This document shows positions 1 through 9,300 of a DNA stretch of 64,000 nucleotides, piece by piece. Each line of letters begins with the position of its first letter. Position 1 is the stretch's first letter. The stretch lies in the NCBI RefSeq assembly GCF_000772955.1, contig NZ_JPVO01000041.1, positions 34,984 to 98,983 on the forward strand, written 5' to 3'. The notes under the pieces are model-generated. The model worked only from the letters and a program-made list of their open reading frames with translations, did no database searches and was not told the origin of the DNA. A program made the translations under genes and the position numbers. Source of the DNA: Ureibacillus sinduriensis BLB-1 = JCM 15800 (GTDB taxonomy: Bacteria > Bacillota > Bacilli > Bacillales_A > Planococcaceae).

Positions 1-765
1 GCCAACAATACTGATCCAAAGCCATATTCCGCCCAGAATGAGTGAGACAAGCGTCAGCCCCCAACTTAAAGGAACGAACAAGAAGCTTGTCAGCATCATG
101 ATGACTAAATAAATATTCGTTTGCAAGTATGTTCGTCGCATACTCTTTATAACAGGTAACATTGGAATATTTGCCGCAGCATAGTCATCTTTTTTACGTA
201 TCGCAATCGCATAGAAATGCGGCATTTGCCAGATCACCATGATAATAAACAACGCCCACGCCGCGGGATACCAAATATTCGGCGCTACCGTTGCCCAACC
301 GATTAGCGGGGGCATTGCACCTGAAATACTACCTACTTCTGTATTCCAAATTGTTCTTCGTTTTGACCACATCGTGTAAGGGACAACATAGAAGAATACG
401 CCAAGGAATCCAAGAAAAGCAGCTAGCCAGGTTGTTAAAGAGAGAACTGCCAACCCCGCAATCAACAGGATAATACCGACAATCAGTACTGTTCGAGCAC
501 TTAATTCCCCTGTTACTGTAGGTCTGGATTTCGTACGTTGCATAATTGCATCAATATCGCGGTCATACAAGTTATTAAAAATTCCCGAAGCTCCGATAAT
601 AAAAGCAGAACCTACAAAGGCAAAAATGATATGCGGTATATGTTCTATAAAATTTAATTTGTACGTATATAATGCGAGCATAAGTGCGGCAATCATAGGA
701 ATTAAATTCGACTTAATTATTCCTGTCTTAACCGCCTTAGCCCAGAGATCAAGATAGTTTTGCAT
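1..765 (-). CDS. ctaB: protoheme IX farnesyltransferase (heme O synthase), 3' end outside window
   Basis: Reading the minus strand from an ATG at 763-765 gives 255 codons that stay open to the window edge. The protein is a polytopic UbiA-family prenyltransferase: the allylic-diphosphate motif NNLYDRDIDAIM lies near residue 65, and the second loop has YAIAIRKKDDYAAANIPMLP. The enzyme converts heme B to heme O in the membrane for terminal oxidase assembly. The usual length is about 300 residues, so roughly 45 C-terminal residues are missing only because the window ends. The ctaA, ctaC or ctaD partners are not in view. Confidence 0.93.
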   Translation of the reverse strand, partial: MQNYLDLWAKAVKTGIIKSNLIPMIAALMLALYTYKLNFIEHIPHIIFAFVGSAFIIGASGIFNNLYDRDIDAIMQRTKSRPTVTGELSARTVLIVGIILLIAGLAVLSLTTWLAAFLGFLGVFFYVVPYTMWSKRRTIWNTEVGSISGAMPPLIGWATVAPNIWYPAAWALFIIMVIWQMPHFYAIAIRKKDDYAAANIPMLPVIKSMRRTYLQTNIYLVIMMLTSFLFVPLSWGLTLVSLILGGIWLWISIVG

Positions 766-976
766 AGTATGTCTTTCCTCTCATTTTTAGGCAACCATTC
801 GCGGAAGCACTATATTCTATCATACCATTCTGTTATAGCTTTCAACAATCACATCGCTTATTTTAATATGAATATTCATTGACAATTAAATCGAAATCCC
901 AAACTTTACCTTATTTACAAGCATCTAATAAGCTATCGACACTAAACACATAACAAAAAGGGGCGGGACAAAATCC

Positions 977-1010
977 AAAAACACCATTTTCGATGGAAAA
1001 TGGTGTTTTT
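977..1010 (-). terminator. hairpin terminator downstream of the AbrB-type transporter
   Basis: Perfect 15-bp stem (977-991 with 996-1010) and a 4-base loop, with A/T tracts on both flanks. On the minus strand it ends in TTTTT, so it fits the transporter gene that ends at 1160. Confidence 0.7.
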
Positions 1011-1029
1011 AGTGTGCCTTGATTACCGT

Positions 1030-1130
1030 TACGAAGGCGCGCATCCAATGGCACGGCTCGAGCCTGTTGTCTCCCCCTTGTCTCGTCCCCCAGGAGTCGC
1101 CCTCCACTCCAATCAATCCACAGAGTATGA
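1030..1130 (-). repeat. decayed copy of a G+C-rich Bacillales dispersed repeat
   Basis: A G+C-rich island in an A+T-rich gap. On the minus strand it contains GATTGGAGTGGAGGGCGACT, then CTCCTGGGGGACGAGACAAG and AGGCTCGAGCC. This resembles the non-coding repeat seen many times in Bacillus and Planococcaceae genomes, with small palindromes. Recognition is from memory of the family; only one, probably partial, copy is visible here. Confidence 0.5.
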
Positions 1131-1159
1131 TATTAATAATAAATATGATTCCATTGTCC

Positions 1160-2239
1160 CTATTGTATTCCGCTTTTTTTCAGCCGATTTACTTTTTTCT
1201 CCACTTGTCTATTGTCTATATATGAACATGCTATCTTCAACAATGGCAATACTAACAAAAAGACGAATAGCAACCTGAAAATCTGAAACACAGTTACTGT
1301 CGAAACATCAGCTCCAATAGCGGTCGCAAGTAAGCTCATTTGATCCAGTCCACCTGCTGCTGTGCTTAAAAAGCTTGTCGATAAAGAATAATCCAGGAAG
1401 CGAATTAATAGAAGGCCTTGTCCGAAAGTGATGGCAATTAAAAACATTGCACTTCCTATCCCCAATAATATTATTTTCTTTCCCAGTTTAATCATATTTG
1501 GTTTTAATAATAGGCCGATATATGCACCCATTAGTAATTGAGCTATATGTAGTACGACTCCCGGTACATGAGGTGTATCAAACGAAAATGAAGTGAGCGC
1601 CATAATTAATAATATTGGCGTTAAAAAGTATGGAACTGGCAATTTAATCTTTTTCCCGATCCATACTGTCGCCCCAGCCACTAACAATAAAACTATCAAC
1701 GGCAACAAATCTCTGCCCAGGACACCATCCGTATTCCCAGGGAGCACGGCATGCCCTGACAATACAAACGGAATGACCATCACAATACTAACTACTCTTA
1801 CAACGTGAAAATATGTAACGACAGCCAAATCAATATCTTTTTCTTCCTCAGCGAACACGACAATCTGCCCCAAGCCACCCGGGACAGTACAAGTTAATGC
1901 GGTCTTAAGGGAAATGCCACCCCATTTTTGCACTCCAAGCGCCATTACTATACTAATAATAACTAGAGCGATATTGATCAAGAACATAAAAAGGACTAAC
2001 CAACCCATTCCTGAAAAAACATTTAACTGAAACGTTTGACCAATGGATACACCGATGACAATTAACCCTATATTCCGTAGCTGGATTGGCCAATATAATT
2101 CAAGCTTGATGAAAAATTGACTAATCAACACAGCAAACAAAGATCCTAGCATCCACGGAACCGGCAAACCAAGCATATCAAACAATAGGGCTCCAATAAC
2201 GCTTATGATTGCAACTAAGCTAATTGATTTTATATGCAT
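1160..2239 (-). CDS. AbrB-family membrane transporter
   Basis: 359-residue integral membrane protein with about ten hydrophobic helices arranged as two similar halves, typical of the AbrB family (often mislabelled ammonia monooxygenase). The N-terminal GLPVPWMLGSL and the central PGGLGQIVVFAEE, repeated late as TAAGGLDQMSLLATAIGAD, are the two family signature loops. Start ATG is preceded by AGAGGTAACTT. The substrate is unknown for most of the family. It is monocistronic, with a terminator on each side. Confidence 0.8.
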   Translation of the reverse strand: MHIKSISLVAIISVIGALLFDMLGLPVPWMLGSLFAVLISQFFIKLELYWPIQLRNIGLIVIGVSIGQTFQLNVFSGMGWLVLFMFLINIALVIISIVMALGVQKWGGISLKTALTCTVPGGLGQIVVFAEEEKDIDLAVVTYFHVVRVVSIVMVIPFVLSGHAVLPGNTDGVLGRDLLPLIVLLLVAGATVWIGKKIKLPVPYFLTPILLIMALTSFSFDTPHVPGVVLHIAQLLMGAYIGLLLKPNMIKLGKKIILLGIGSAMFLIAITFGQGLLLIRFLDYSLSTSFLSTAAGGLDQMSLLATAIGADVSTVTVFQIFRLLFVFLLVLPLLKIACSYIDNRQVEKKVNRLKKSGIQ

Positions 2240-2348
2240 AAGTTACCTCTTTTCTATTTCGTGTTCCTAAATAGATTACCATATTATATGTTTTAGTGAG
2301 AACTGTGTTTATGTTTATATGTCTCAGTACCCGTATTGATGCAAATGC

Positions 2349-2380
2349 AAAAACCGGTTTCTAAATCGAAACCGGTTTTT
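2349..2380 (-). terminator. hairpin terminator after the VOC gene
   Basis: 13-bp perfect stem (2349-2361 with 2368-2380), 6-base loop, T-run on both strands. It lies between the VOC gene end (2514) and the AbrB-type gene start (2239), so it terminates the VOC gene. Confidence 0.75.
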
Positions 2381-2513
2381 TCGTAGAAGGATGAATCAGT
2401 TGTGCTCTGACCACTCTTAGAATACGCAAAGTAATGGACATTATACTCTGCTATTGTGGAACCCTCTCATTCTGACTTGATCCCCCAAGTAAATAGTGCG
2501 TAATCCAACATTC

Positions 2514-2879
2514 CTATCGAGTGTAATTCAATAGCCAACCAACACCAAACTGATCCACTAAATTCGCATGTAAAGCTCCCCAATTGGTGTCTTGGAGTTC
2601 TACAGTCACACTTCCGGAGACACTTAAATCATTATATACCCTAGTAATCTCATCTTCACTTTCACATTCTAGACTTACTCGTACATTATCCCCTTTCGTC
2701 GTTCCCCCAAAATGATCCGAAAAATGAATAGTACTATTGCCTATAACAAGTTCTGCATGTAAACACTTGCCATCGTCCGTTTGTTGAACATTGCGAATTT
2801 CGCCATTAAATATATTCCGGTAATATTCTATTATTTCTAGACAGTTCTCTACAAAAATGTATGGACTTGCACTTCTCAA
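2514..2879 (-). CDS. VOC-superfamily protein (PhnB-like)
   Basis: 121-residue protein of the glyoxalase/bleomycin-resistance fold, PhnB-like subgroup: SASPYIFVENCLEIIEYYRN at the N-terminus, GNSTIHFSDHFGG in the middle and WGALHANLVDQFGVGWLLNY at the end. TTG at 2877-2879 is chosen because GGAGG lies 7 bases upstream; an ATG 21 bases further up has only a weak AGGAA close to it. No partner gene; terminator follows. Substrate cannot be told from sequence. Confidence 0.8.
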   Translation of the reverse strand: MRSASPYIFVENCLEIIEYYRNIFNGEIRNVQQTDDGKCLHAELVIGNSTIHFSDHFGGTTKGDNVRVSLECESEDEITRVYNDLSVSGSVTVELQDTNWGALHANLVDQFGVGWLLNYTR

Positions 2880-2980
2880 ACTTATTCCTCCATTCCTCAT
2901 TTTCCTGGGATTTTACCACCCGATTAGTATCACCAAATTTGAGCAAGTTAAATAACACAATTTGGTTATACACAAACCGC

Positions 2981-3625
2981 TTATGGAATGAGGGTTGTTA
3001 ATTCCCTAATATCGTCAATGACAATGTCAGCTTGCTCCAGCTCATCTTTTTGAGCAAAGTCAAAATTCACGCCTATCGAGATTAGCCCATTATCTTTTGC
3101 CGCTTTAAAATCAGACAACCGATCCCCCACAACCCATGCTGAGGAGAGTTTATTTTCTTTCACTACTTTCTTTACCAGCTCCGATTTATTACCTGAAGGT
3201 ATCAATTGAATGCTGTAGACCTTTTTAAAAAAGCGGTTCAAATGATACGTATCGACAATTGATTGCAAGTATTCCCCGAGCCCATTACTGGCGATGAAAA
3301 GATCATACTTGGTACTTAGTGATTGAAGAGTCATTTCCACATTTGGATAAAGAGACCCTTTTTGGCTACGGATTATCTCATTCAGTTTTCCTTGAAACAA
3401 CTCATTACTATTCTCTCGGTCTTCTTGTGAAAAGCTTGGACATAGCGTTTCCCAAACAACCGGTAAGGGCACACCCATAATTTCGCGGTATTTGTTTATT
3501 GGCGTCTCTCCAACCCACAAACCATTTTCTCTTAACACGTTAAATGTTCCTTCCAATGCCGGTTCCAATATTTTATCTGTTTGAAATAAAGTACCATCCA
3601 TATCAAAAATTATCGCTGTATTCAT
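2981..3625 (-). CDS. HAD-superfamily hydrolase, phosphoglycolate phosphatase-like
   Basis: 214-residue protein with the HAD motifs in order: FDMDGTLF (nucleophile D8 and D10), a helical cap, FIASNG (motif II), KSELVKKV (motif III lysine) and WVVGDRLSDFKAAKDNG (motif IV acidic pair). A small-molecule phosphatase is likely, substrate unknown. The open frame extends 36 codons further, but ATG 3623-3625 has GGAGG six bases upstream and begins right before the first motif, so it is the start. Confidence 0.85.
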   Translation of the reverse strand: MNTAIIFDMDGTLFQTDKILEPALEGTFNVLRENGLWVGETPINKYREIMGVPLPVVWETLCPSFSQEDRENSNELFQGKLNEIIRSQKGSLYPNVEMTLQSLSTKYDLFIASNGLGEYLQSIVDTYHLNRFFKKVYSIQLIPSGNKSELVKKVVKENKLSSAWVVGDRLSDFKAAKDNGLISIGVNFDFAQKDELEQADIVIDDIRELTTLIP

Positions 3626-3907
3626 TGTTGCCTCCAATTTTCTTAGTTTACTTACATACTTCATATGTATAGGTTTTTTATCTTTTTTCCAACTACTAGC
3701 TTCTGTTAGATAAAAGAAAAATACATCTTCCACCTTATATTATTTTGTAATAAAAAGTAAATATATATAAATTTATGTAAAAGTGGGGATGATTTATTTT
3801 CTGAATAGTAGAAATATATTAAATATAATTAATTTTTAGCATGCTTTGTATATAAGATTTTGTTATTATAGTGTCATTATAAATTTATTATATTAGGAGG
3901 GATTTTT

Positions 3908-5902
3908 TTGAAGATATCTATTAGATGGCGAATACTGGCTATAGTTTTAATAATTATCGTGTTAGGCTTGGGTACACTAGGAACTGTCAGCTCACTTTTA
4001 ATCTCTTCTAAGACGGAAGATAGTGTAATTCAACAAAGTGAAGTAGTTGTTGAAGGACTCTCTGACAATATTACAACATTTTTATCAATATATGAGAAAA
4101 GTATAAAAAAATTGGCCGTGTCACCAGATGTACATAATTTCCACTCATTTTCACTTACTTATAACGACGACGCCGATCAATTATACCGAGCCGATTTAGC
4201 AGATTACCTATCAGTATATGATGCTGCTTCAGGCATTTACTTTACCGATGGTGAATACACGATTATGGAACCTCATTTTGAGGGGCTCAAGGACCTCGAT
4301 ATGAAAACACGCCCTTGGTATACAAAAGCTATGCAAAATCCTGATCAGTTTGTTTGGTCGTCCCCTTACCTGGATAGTGTTACCGGCGAGTATGCGATAA
4401 CAGGTTCTATGGCTGTTAAAGATGGTAATAAAATTATAGGTGTTATGGGTGTAGATATCCTATTAGCGCAACTAACAGATATGTTATCAACCACTAACCT
4501 GGGGTATGATGGTTATCCTCTAGTATTAGATAACAGCGGAAGCGCGATAGTGCATCCATCGAGAATGGGAGAAGACCTCAGTGCAGAAGAATTCGTTCAA
4601 GCATTACAGACAGATAGTAATACAAAAAATAAATTGAAGGCAACGATCGATGACAAAGACGCTGTAATCGTTTATACGAAAGTGCCGGAGTTAAACTGGA
4701 CAGTAGCTTCAGTCTACTACGCCGATAATTTAAATGGACTTGCCAAGAATATTCAACAAGTCATCTTATATATTTCAATAGCTATTATTGTGGTTACTTT
4801 CATTGTTTTATTCCTTTTTATAACGAACGTTCTAAAACCTATCAACAAACTTGGGCACTTAATGAAAGAAGTTTCGCAAGGGGATCTATCAGTCAATATC
4901 GAAGTTAAATCACAGGATGAAATTGGTAAACTCAACACCCATTTCAACTCAATGATTGTAAACATGAAGAATATTATTAAAGTTGTGCAAGAATCATCAA
5001 ATAACGTGGAACATCGTTCTCATCACCTAAGTGCTCTAGCTGAGGAAACAAGCGCTTCTAGTGTAGAAGTTTCAAATGCAGTAAATGACATCGCAGTTGG
5101 AGCGACTACTTCATCGGAGAATGCCGATGCGGTAACAGAAACTACAGGCCAACTCGGCGAAAAAATTAACGAGATGCTGGTTCAGTCCCATTCTTTACAT
5201 GACATTACAGAAAAAGCAGATCAGTTAAATATTTTAGGTCACGACAAGATGAAAAATTTATTGGGCTCCTTTGACCATTCCAATCACGAGTTAACGATAA
5301 TGGCACAGGCGGTTAAAGGCTTAGAGACAAAAGTGAATGCGATTGATACTGTCATGAGTTCGATATCTGATATTTCTGCTCAAACGAATCTACTCGCACT
5401 CAATGCAAGTATCGAAGCTGCCCGTGCTGGTGAGCATGGAAAAGGCTTTGCTGTTGTAGCCGAAGAAGTTAGAAAGCTTGCAGAACAATCAGCAAGAGCG
5501 ACAGTACAAGTTAAAAGGACGCTCATTGAGCTTCAAACAGAATCTCAACAAGTGGCAAATCAAATGGGGGAAATGCAAAAAACATTCCTAAACCAAGGTG
5601 CTGTAGTAGAAGATACTAGTTCCCTTTTCAAAAATCTTTCTGCTCTTATTGAGAACATGGAAGGTACATTTAAGAATGTCATTTTCCAAATTGAAGGGAT
5701 TGTTATTTATAAAGATCAAGTAATTCAAACAATTGAAGAAATGTCACTAACAGCTCAATCCACTGCCGCTGCCTGTGAGGAAGTAAGTGCTTCAAGCGAT
5801 GAACAGCTTACAGCAATCCAGTCTGTTGCAGAAGCCTCAGAACAATTAAACAACTTAAGTACAGAGCTAGCAACTGTTATAAGTAAATTTAAAATAAAAT
5901 AA
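3908..5902 (+). CDS. methyl-accepting chemotaxis protein (Cache sensor)
   Basis: 664 residues starting at TTG with AGGAGGG upstream. Layout: membrane helix about 8-30, extracellular dCache-type sensor 35-280 (motifs [30 protein letters not shown]), second membrane helix about 283-305, HAMP to about 358, then the cytoplasmic signalling domain whose hairpin tip is present ([19 protein letters not shown] then [15 protein letters not shown]). It would sense an external small molecule and signal through CheA/CheW. Stand-alone gene, followed by a hairpin. Ligand unknown. Confidence 0.93.
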   Translation: MKISIRWRILAIVLIIIVLGLGTLGTVSSLLISSKTEDSVIQQSEVVVEGLSDNITTFLSIYEKSIKKLAVSPDVHNFHSFSLTYNDDADQLYRADLADYLSVYDAASGIYFTDGEYTIMEPHFEGLKDLDMKTRPWYTKAMQNPDQFVWSSPYLDSVTGEYAITGSMAVKDGNKIIGVMGVDILLAQLTDMLSTTNLGYDGYPLVLDNSGSAIVHPSRMGEDLSAEEFVQALQTDSNTKNKLKATIDDKDAVIVYTKVPELNWTVASVYYADNLNGLAKNIQQVILYISIAIIVVTFIVLFLFITNVLKPINKLGHLMKEVSQGDLSVNIEVKSQDEIGKLNTHFNSMIVNMKNIIKVVQESSNNVEHRSHHLSALAEETSASSVEVSNAVNDIAVGATTSSENADAVTETTGQLGEKINEMLVQSHSLHDITEKADQLNILGHDKMKNLLGSFDHSNHELTIMAQAVKGLETKVNAIDTVMSSISDISAQTNLLALNASIEAARAGEHGKGFAVVAEEVRKLAEQSARATVQVKRTLIELQTESQQVANQMGEMQKTFLNQGAVVEDTSSLFKNLSALIENMEGTFKNVIFQIEGIVIYKDQVIQTIEEMSLTAQSTAAACEEVSASSDEQLTAIQSVAEASEQLNNLSTELATVISKFKIK

Positions 5903-5923
5903 CCTGTCAAGCGGATTAAATTT

Positions 5924-5957
5924 CGTCCCACAAGCATATTCCAAACCTTTTGGGACG
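5924..5957 (+). terminator. hairpin after the chemotaxis receptor
   Basis: CGTCCCA at 5924-5930 pairs with TGGGACG at 5951-5957, extendable by four pairs with one mismatch. It lies between the receptor and the convergent broken GNAT gene. The T-run is poor (ATATTTATC). Confidence 0.5.
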
Positions 5958-5974
5958 GATATTTATCTGATTAG

Positions 5975-6447
5975 TTAATCCCTCTTTACCATGGTCATAA
6001 ATTCCGCTCGATCCGTCCAAAATTCTTTATCTTTTTTAAACCCAAGTTTTTCGTATAAACGAATTGCTCTCTGATTAAATTTGGCTACCGTTAACCGGAT
6101 ACTCACTTTCCCGTTTTTCTTTTTGATTACATTAATTATAAAAGAACAAAACTCTACCCCCTTCCCCTACCGACGAATCTTGGATTCATCCCTAATCCCA
6201 TATCAACAAAATTTTCTTTATAGGCCCGTGTGGCATGTCCAGCAGGTACTTGCGCAGATTTACCAGAACAAAAAAATCCAAACAATTCATTTTCCGTATC
6301 TACTAAAGCATAGTATGAACTATCAAGTAATTCTTCCAATGCTTCCTTTGTATACTCATTATCATAAAAATTATAAGGTGGATCATACTTCCAATTAAGT
6401 ATTTGAGTTGCATATTGCTCATTCATGTCGACTACTTTCATTTCCAT
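5975..6447 (-). pseudogene. GNAT N-acetyltransferase interrupted by one frameshift
   Basis: The first frame encodes MEMKVVDMNEQYATQILNWK through GLGMNPRFVGRGRG and stops at a TAG near 6154. Dropping back one base restores VEFCSFIINV, FNQRAIRLYEKLGFKK and an end at TAA 5975-5977, giving a full-length GNAT of about 158 residues. The break falls in a run of five G (minus strand) just where the acetyl-CoA loop (Q/RxxGxG) sits. ATG 6445-6447 with GGAG upstream is the likely start. Either a real pseudogene or a homopolymer sequencing error. Confidence 0.8.
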
Positions 6448-6617
6448 GTCTACCATCACTCCATTACTGTTTCGCTAAGTTGTTAAACATCCTTTAAATC
6501 AGTTATATGTAAATTTAATTTGGGCAAAGCAAAATATTAAGTATTTATTTTAGAGGACTTTCGCTTTTTTTGAAGAATTTAAATATCTTTACATCAATGT
6601 ATTCGGGAGGGGTTTCA

Positions 6618-7184
6618 ATGATTGCTAGTATAGTTGGTAACAGAGTGACATTAAGAGAGCTGCAAGAAACGGATTGGATGGATGTGCATTCCTACGCCTC
6701 TTTGCCTATTGTATGTCAGTACCAACCTTGGGGGCCAAATTCAGAAGAAGATTCCAGGGAGTTTGTTCAGCAAGTGATTTTCGACAGTAAAGAAATTCCT
6801 AGATCCCGTTTTGTTTTCGCTGCGACAGTAGAAGATAAGCTCATCGGTTCAGGAGAAATCAACATACAAGATTTTATTGATAGAAAAGGTGAAATTGGAT
6901 ATGTTGTACATCCTGATTTTTGGCGATCTGGATATGCTACAGAGATTGCAAAACTATTAATTACATTTGGCTTCACTCAGCTAAACTTGCATCGAATTTC
7001 TGCAACTTGCGATCCTCGGAATGTAGGCTCAGTAAAAGTTTTAGAGAAGGTGGGCATGCTGAGAGAAGGAACAGTTCGTGACGATTTTATCATACATGAT
7101 GGCTGGAGAGACTCTCACCTTTATGGCATTCTCGAACATGAATGGCTTGAAACTGCTTCTTCTCGAAAAATCATAGATCGATAA
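6618..7184 (+). CDS. GNAT N-acetyltransferase, RimJ/RimL type
   Basis: 188-residue protein: VTLRELQETDWMDVHSYASL at the N-terminus, GEIGYVVHPDFWRSGYATEI (acetyl-CoA binding loop), and LHRISATCDPRNVGSVKVLE with KVGMLREGTVRDD at the end, the classic RimJ/RimL arrangement. Such enzymes acetylate protein N-termini or small amines; the substrate is unknown. The start at ATG 6618 is set by GGGAGGGG six bases upstream; an in-frame TTG at 6570 has no such site. Confidence 0.87.
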   Translation: MIASIVGNRVTLRELQETDWMDVHSYASLPIVCQYQPWGPNSEEDSREFVQQVIFDSKEIPRSRFVFAATVEDKLIGSGEINIQDFIDRKGEIGYVVHPDFWRSGYATEIAKLLITFGFTQLNLHRISATCDPRNVGSVKVLEKVGMLREGTVRDDFIIHDGWRDSHLYGILEHEWLETASSRKIIDR

Positions 7185-7216
7185 AGCCCTATATCCTTTT
7201 TTTTATTCTGTAATTT

Positions 7217-7246
7217 CACCTCAATTAAAGCAGAGGTGTTTTTTTA
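7217..7246 (+). terminator. rho-independent terminator
   Basis: CACCTC (7217-7222) pairs with GAGGTG (7233-7238) followed by seven T. Terminates the GNAT gene ending at 7184. Confidence 0.8.
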
Positions 7247-7255
7247 TTCCAAATT

Positions 7256-7459
7256 TTATATACCATTACAAGTAAAAGACCAGTTTGATATGAACCCTTC
7301 CTTATGTACAACTGGATAACCATCAAGATTGTAGCAAGCATTGGACGCCTCCATAATTTCTTTATGGGTTAAATACAAATCTATTGATAACCCAATAACA
7401 ACCATTAAAGCAAGAGAAGAGAGAATAAGTATTACTTGTTTTTTGACACTATTGTTCAC
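7256..7459 (-). CDS. small membrane-anchored protein, unknown
   Basis: 67 residues from a GTG start with AAGGAGTG seven bases upstream. One N-terminal hydrophobic helix (QVILILSSLALMVVIGLSI) is followed by a short extracellular tail with two cysteines (NACYNLDGY and FTCNG) that could form a disulfide. I do not recognise the family; small secreted or anchored proteins of this form are common in Bacilli. Confidence 0.6.
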   Translation of the reverse strand: MNNSVKKQVILILSSLALMVVIGLSIDLYLTHKEIMEASNACYNLDGYPVVHKEGFISNWSFTCNGI

Positions 7460-7738
7460 TTTAATACACTCCTTATAAAATCCACAACAACGATAATATA
7501 TGATTGTTTTTAACTAAATATGACAATCTATTACATAGTTTTCACTTTTTTATAGTTAATATACGAAGAACAAAAATGATTGTTTCATTTTTAGTGTATT
7601 TTTATTTTAATCTTTAGTTAATACTTCCTTTTTTGTCCAGAAGAGTTAATAATATTTGCCTCTATTTAGTTTTAATTACCTCCTAAATGCAAATAATAAG
7701 ATTGGAATGTTAACTTACTCAATCAGGAGGATATCAAG

Positions 7739-7918
7739 ATGAATGTTCAAAGAGCCCAAGAGATTTCGGAGTCTCCGGTTATTGCAAACGTATTGTATAA
7801 CGGAGAAAAGGTATATATTCAACATGTAGATGCGGAAAAAGGAACTGCTAGAATATACCCTCTTGATGATCCTCAAAAAGAACAAGATGTTCCTTTATCC
7901 AGTTTATTGGAGCAGTAA
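7739..7918 (+). CDS. sspH: H-type small acid-soluble spore protein
   Basis: 59-residue product: MNVQRAQEISESPVIANVLY, then VYIQHVDAEKGTARIYPLDD and VPLSSLLEQ. This is the full SspH pattern (MN-QRAKEI..., IQHVDE..TARIY, VPV-SL.E). AGGAGG lies eight bases upstream of ATG. In B. subtilis, SspH is made in the forespore under sigma-G and binds spore DNA or remains in the core as a minor SASP. Monocistronic and followed by a terminator. It is good evidence that the organism forms endospores. Confidence 0.9.
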   Translation: MNVQRAQEISESPVIANVLYNGEKVYIQHVDAEKGTARIYPLDDPQKEQDVPLSSLLEQ

Positions 7919-7930
7919 GAAGTAATCAGG

Positions 7931-7966
7931 GAGAATATGTAATTAACAATATTCTCTCTTTTCTTT
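7931..7966 (+). terminator. terminator of sspH
   Basis: GAGAATAT (7931-7938) pairs with ATATTCTC (7949-7956), followed by a pyrimidine/T-rich tract. Confidence 0.7.
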
Positions 7967-7976
7967 TTTATTATTT

Positions 7977-8361
7977 TCACAAGGGGTAATTCATTATCAT
8001 TACCACATTCCCATCTGGATCTGCTACATTGAACCAAGCCATTTCATCAACATGCCATTCAATTTCCCTAACTATCTTATAGTTCCTCTTTTTTAAGTAC
8101 TGATAAGCTCATCAAATTAGGAGCGTAAAAATTAAATATCGGATTTGAACTTGTTTGATGTTTAAAATGAGGATCGAAAGTATGATCATCTAAAGTCAGG
8201 AAGTACTCCCTCAATAGGTACATTGAAAACGGAGGATTTTATTATTTCTAAATCAACTTTTATGCCAAGTAGTTCGCAATCCCATTGTGCAGATTTTTCA
8301 AATTACTTGCATGAATGAAAATACCGTTCATTCGGTTTTTAATAGGAATTTCCTTTTCCAT
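7977..8361 (-). pseudogene. VOC-family gene with several frameshifts
   Basis: Begins at ATG 8359-8361 with GGAGGTTG upstream and reads MEKEIPIKNRMNGIFIHASN. Following the homology needs at least three frame changes: then LLGIKVDLEIIKSS...PIEGVLP, then LTLDDHTFDPHF...SNPIFNFYAPN, then AYQYLKKRNYKIVREIEWHV and NVADPDGNVVMIMNYPL with a TGA end at 7977-7979. The N-DPDGN-V-M ending is the VOC metal/strand signature. A decayed bleomycin-resistance/glyoxalase-like gene of about 127 codons. Confidence 0.8.
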
Positions 8362-8387
8362 TAAAAACAACCTCCTACAAACATGAG

Positions 8388-8737
8388 TTACTTCTTTTGA
8401 ATTAGACCAAATCCCATCCCAACCGGGTCGACCAAATAAGCTAAATAAAAATCATCAAATTCCATTTTATCCCGAAGAATCATAGCACCATTCCCTTTTG
8501 CTTTCTGCAACGTTTCATCGATTGATTTGACCTCTATTTGTATTCTTGTCCCGTGAGGATAATCACTAGGCCCTTTACTTATCCCCCCATCTATACCATG
8601 TTCTTCTGCTTGTCCCGTTGTTACTGCCCAATAATCCCAAGAGGGCTCGGCCACTTCCCAGCCAAACACGTCAGCAAAAAATTGGGCTGCTTTTTCCGGA
8701 TTTTGACTGCTATTTCAAACCCAATAACTCTTGCCAA
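8388..8737 (-). pseudogene. VOC-family gene with a 5' frameshift
   Basis: The intact part (from about 8670 down) encodes FGWEVAEPSWDYWAVTTGQA, then IQIEVKSIDETLQKAK and LAYLVDPVGMGFGLIQ, a VOC domain lacking its first strand. The missing start is upstream in another frame: TTG 8735-8737 with AAGGAGG, then ARVIGFEIAV, needing one extra A in a four-A run to become KNPEKAAQFFADVFGWEV. A full gene would have about 117 codons. If the frameshift is a sequencing error the gene is intact. Confidence 0.75.
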
Positions 8738-8918
8738 ATTTATAGACCTCCTTATTTTAAAAAAGTATTATCATTTGTTCCAATATTTTGAAAAATCCAT
8801 TTGAACTATCCATCAATAGAAAATAGGAAATTAATGTCTCCCTATGTAAATGTTTTTGACACCCTACCTAGAATAAAACCGTTTATCCTGAGCAAATTAG
8901 TACCTAGGAGGTGAATTC

Positions 8919-9125
8919 ATGGGGAACAAAAACAGCAAGGAAACATTGAATGTGAGAACCCACAACCCTTTCGAAACTTATGCACATTTGCATAGAAATA
9001 CCACTAGTCATCGAGATAATCCGGAGGACAATACTGCTGAGATAGCAGAAGAATTCGATTCAAAAGTTAAGAATAAGAACAATGCAACCAATCATGACAA
9101 AAATCAACAATCAAATAAAAGATAA
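8919..9125 (+). CDS. small hydrophilic protein, possibly spore-associated
   Basis: 68 residues, very rich in Asn, Lys, His and Glu, with no hydrophobic segment. AGGAGGTG lies upstream of the ATG. The central AEIAEEFDSKVKNKN resembles EIAQELDVQEVKNNN in the next small gene, suggesting the two are distant relatives. Composition recalls gamma-type and other minor SASP of Bacilli but I cannot assign it to a named family. Thirty bases separate it from the next gene, so they are probably cotranscribed. Confidence 0.6.
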   Translation: MGNKNSKETLNVRTHNPFETYAHLHRNTTSHRDNPEDNTAEIAEEFDSKVKNKNNATNHDKNQQSNKR

Positions 9126-9153
9126 ATAATCTAAACTAATGGAGGAACTGGAA

Positions 9154-9288
9154 ATGGCGAAAAAAAATAAGAATAGAAATAATAATAACAACAACTTAAA
9201 CAATAACAACCAAGAGATCGCTCAAGAGTTGGATGTACAAGAAGTTAAAAACAACAACAAAAAGCAGAAAAAGAACAGAAACAATTAG
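9154..9288 (+). CDS. 44-residue Asn/Lys-rich protein, possibly spore-associated
   Basis: ATG at 9154 with GGAGGAAC upstream; ends at TAG 9286-9288. Nearly half the residues are Asn, in two clusters around EIAQELDVQEVK, followed by a Lys-rich tail. Shares the EIA-E-D core with the upstream gene and is followed at once by a terminator. No function known; it looks like a low-complexity spore or nucleic-acid-binding peptide. Confidence 0.6.
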   Translation: MAKKNKNRNNNNNNLNNNNQEIAQELDVQEVKNNNKKQKKNRNN

Positions 9289-9300
9289 TTAACTGTAGAT

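Noticed and set aside
1000..1278. 92-codon plus-strand frame
   Set aside because: Starts inside a terminator hairpin, crosses the G+C-rich repeat and runs into the 3' end of the transporter gene on the other strand.
2981..3733. Longer HAD protein with 36 extra N-terminal residues
   Set aside because: The internal ATG at 3625 has GGAGG and begins right at the catalytic motif; upstream residues are not HAD-like.
7680..7738. Possible sigma-G promoter of sspH
   Set aside because: AATGTTA resembles a -10, but no acceptable -35 at 17-18 bases.
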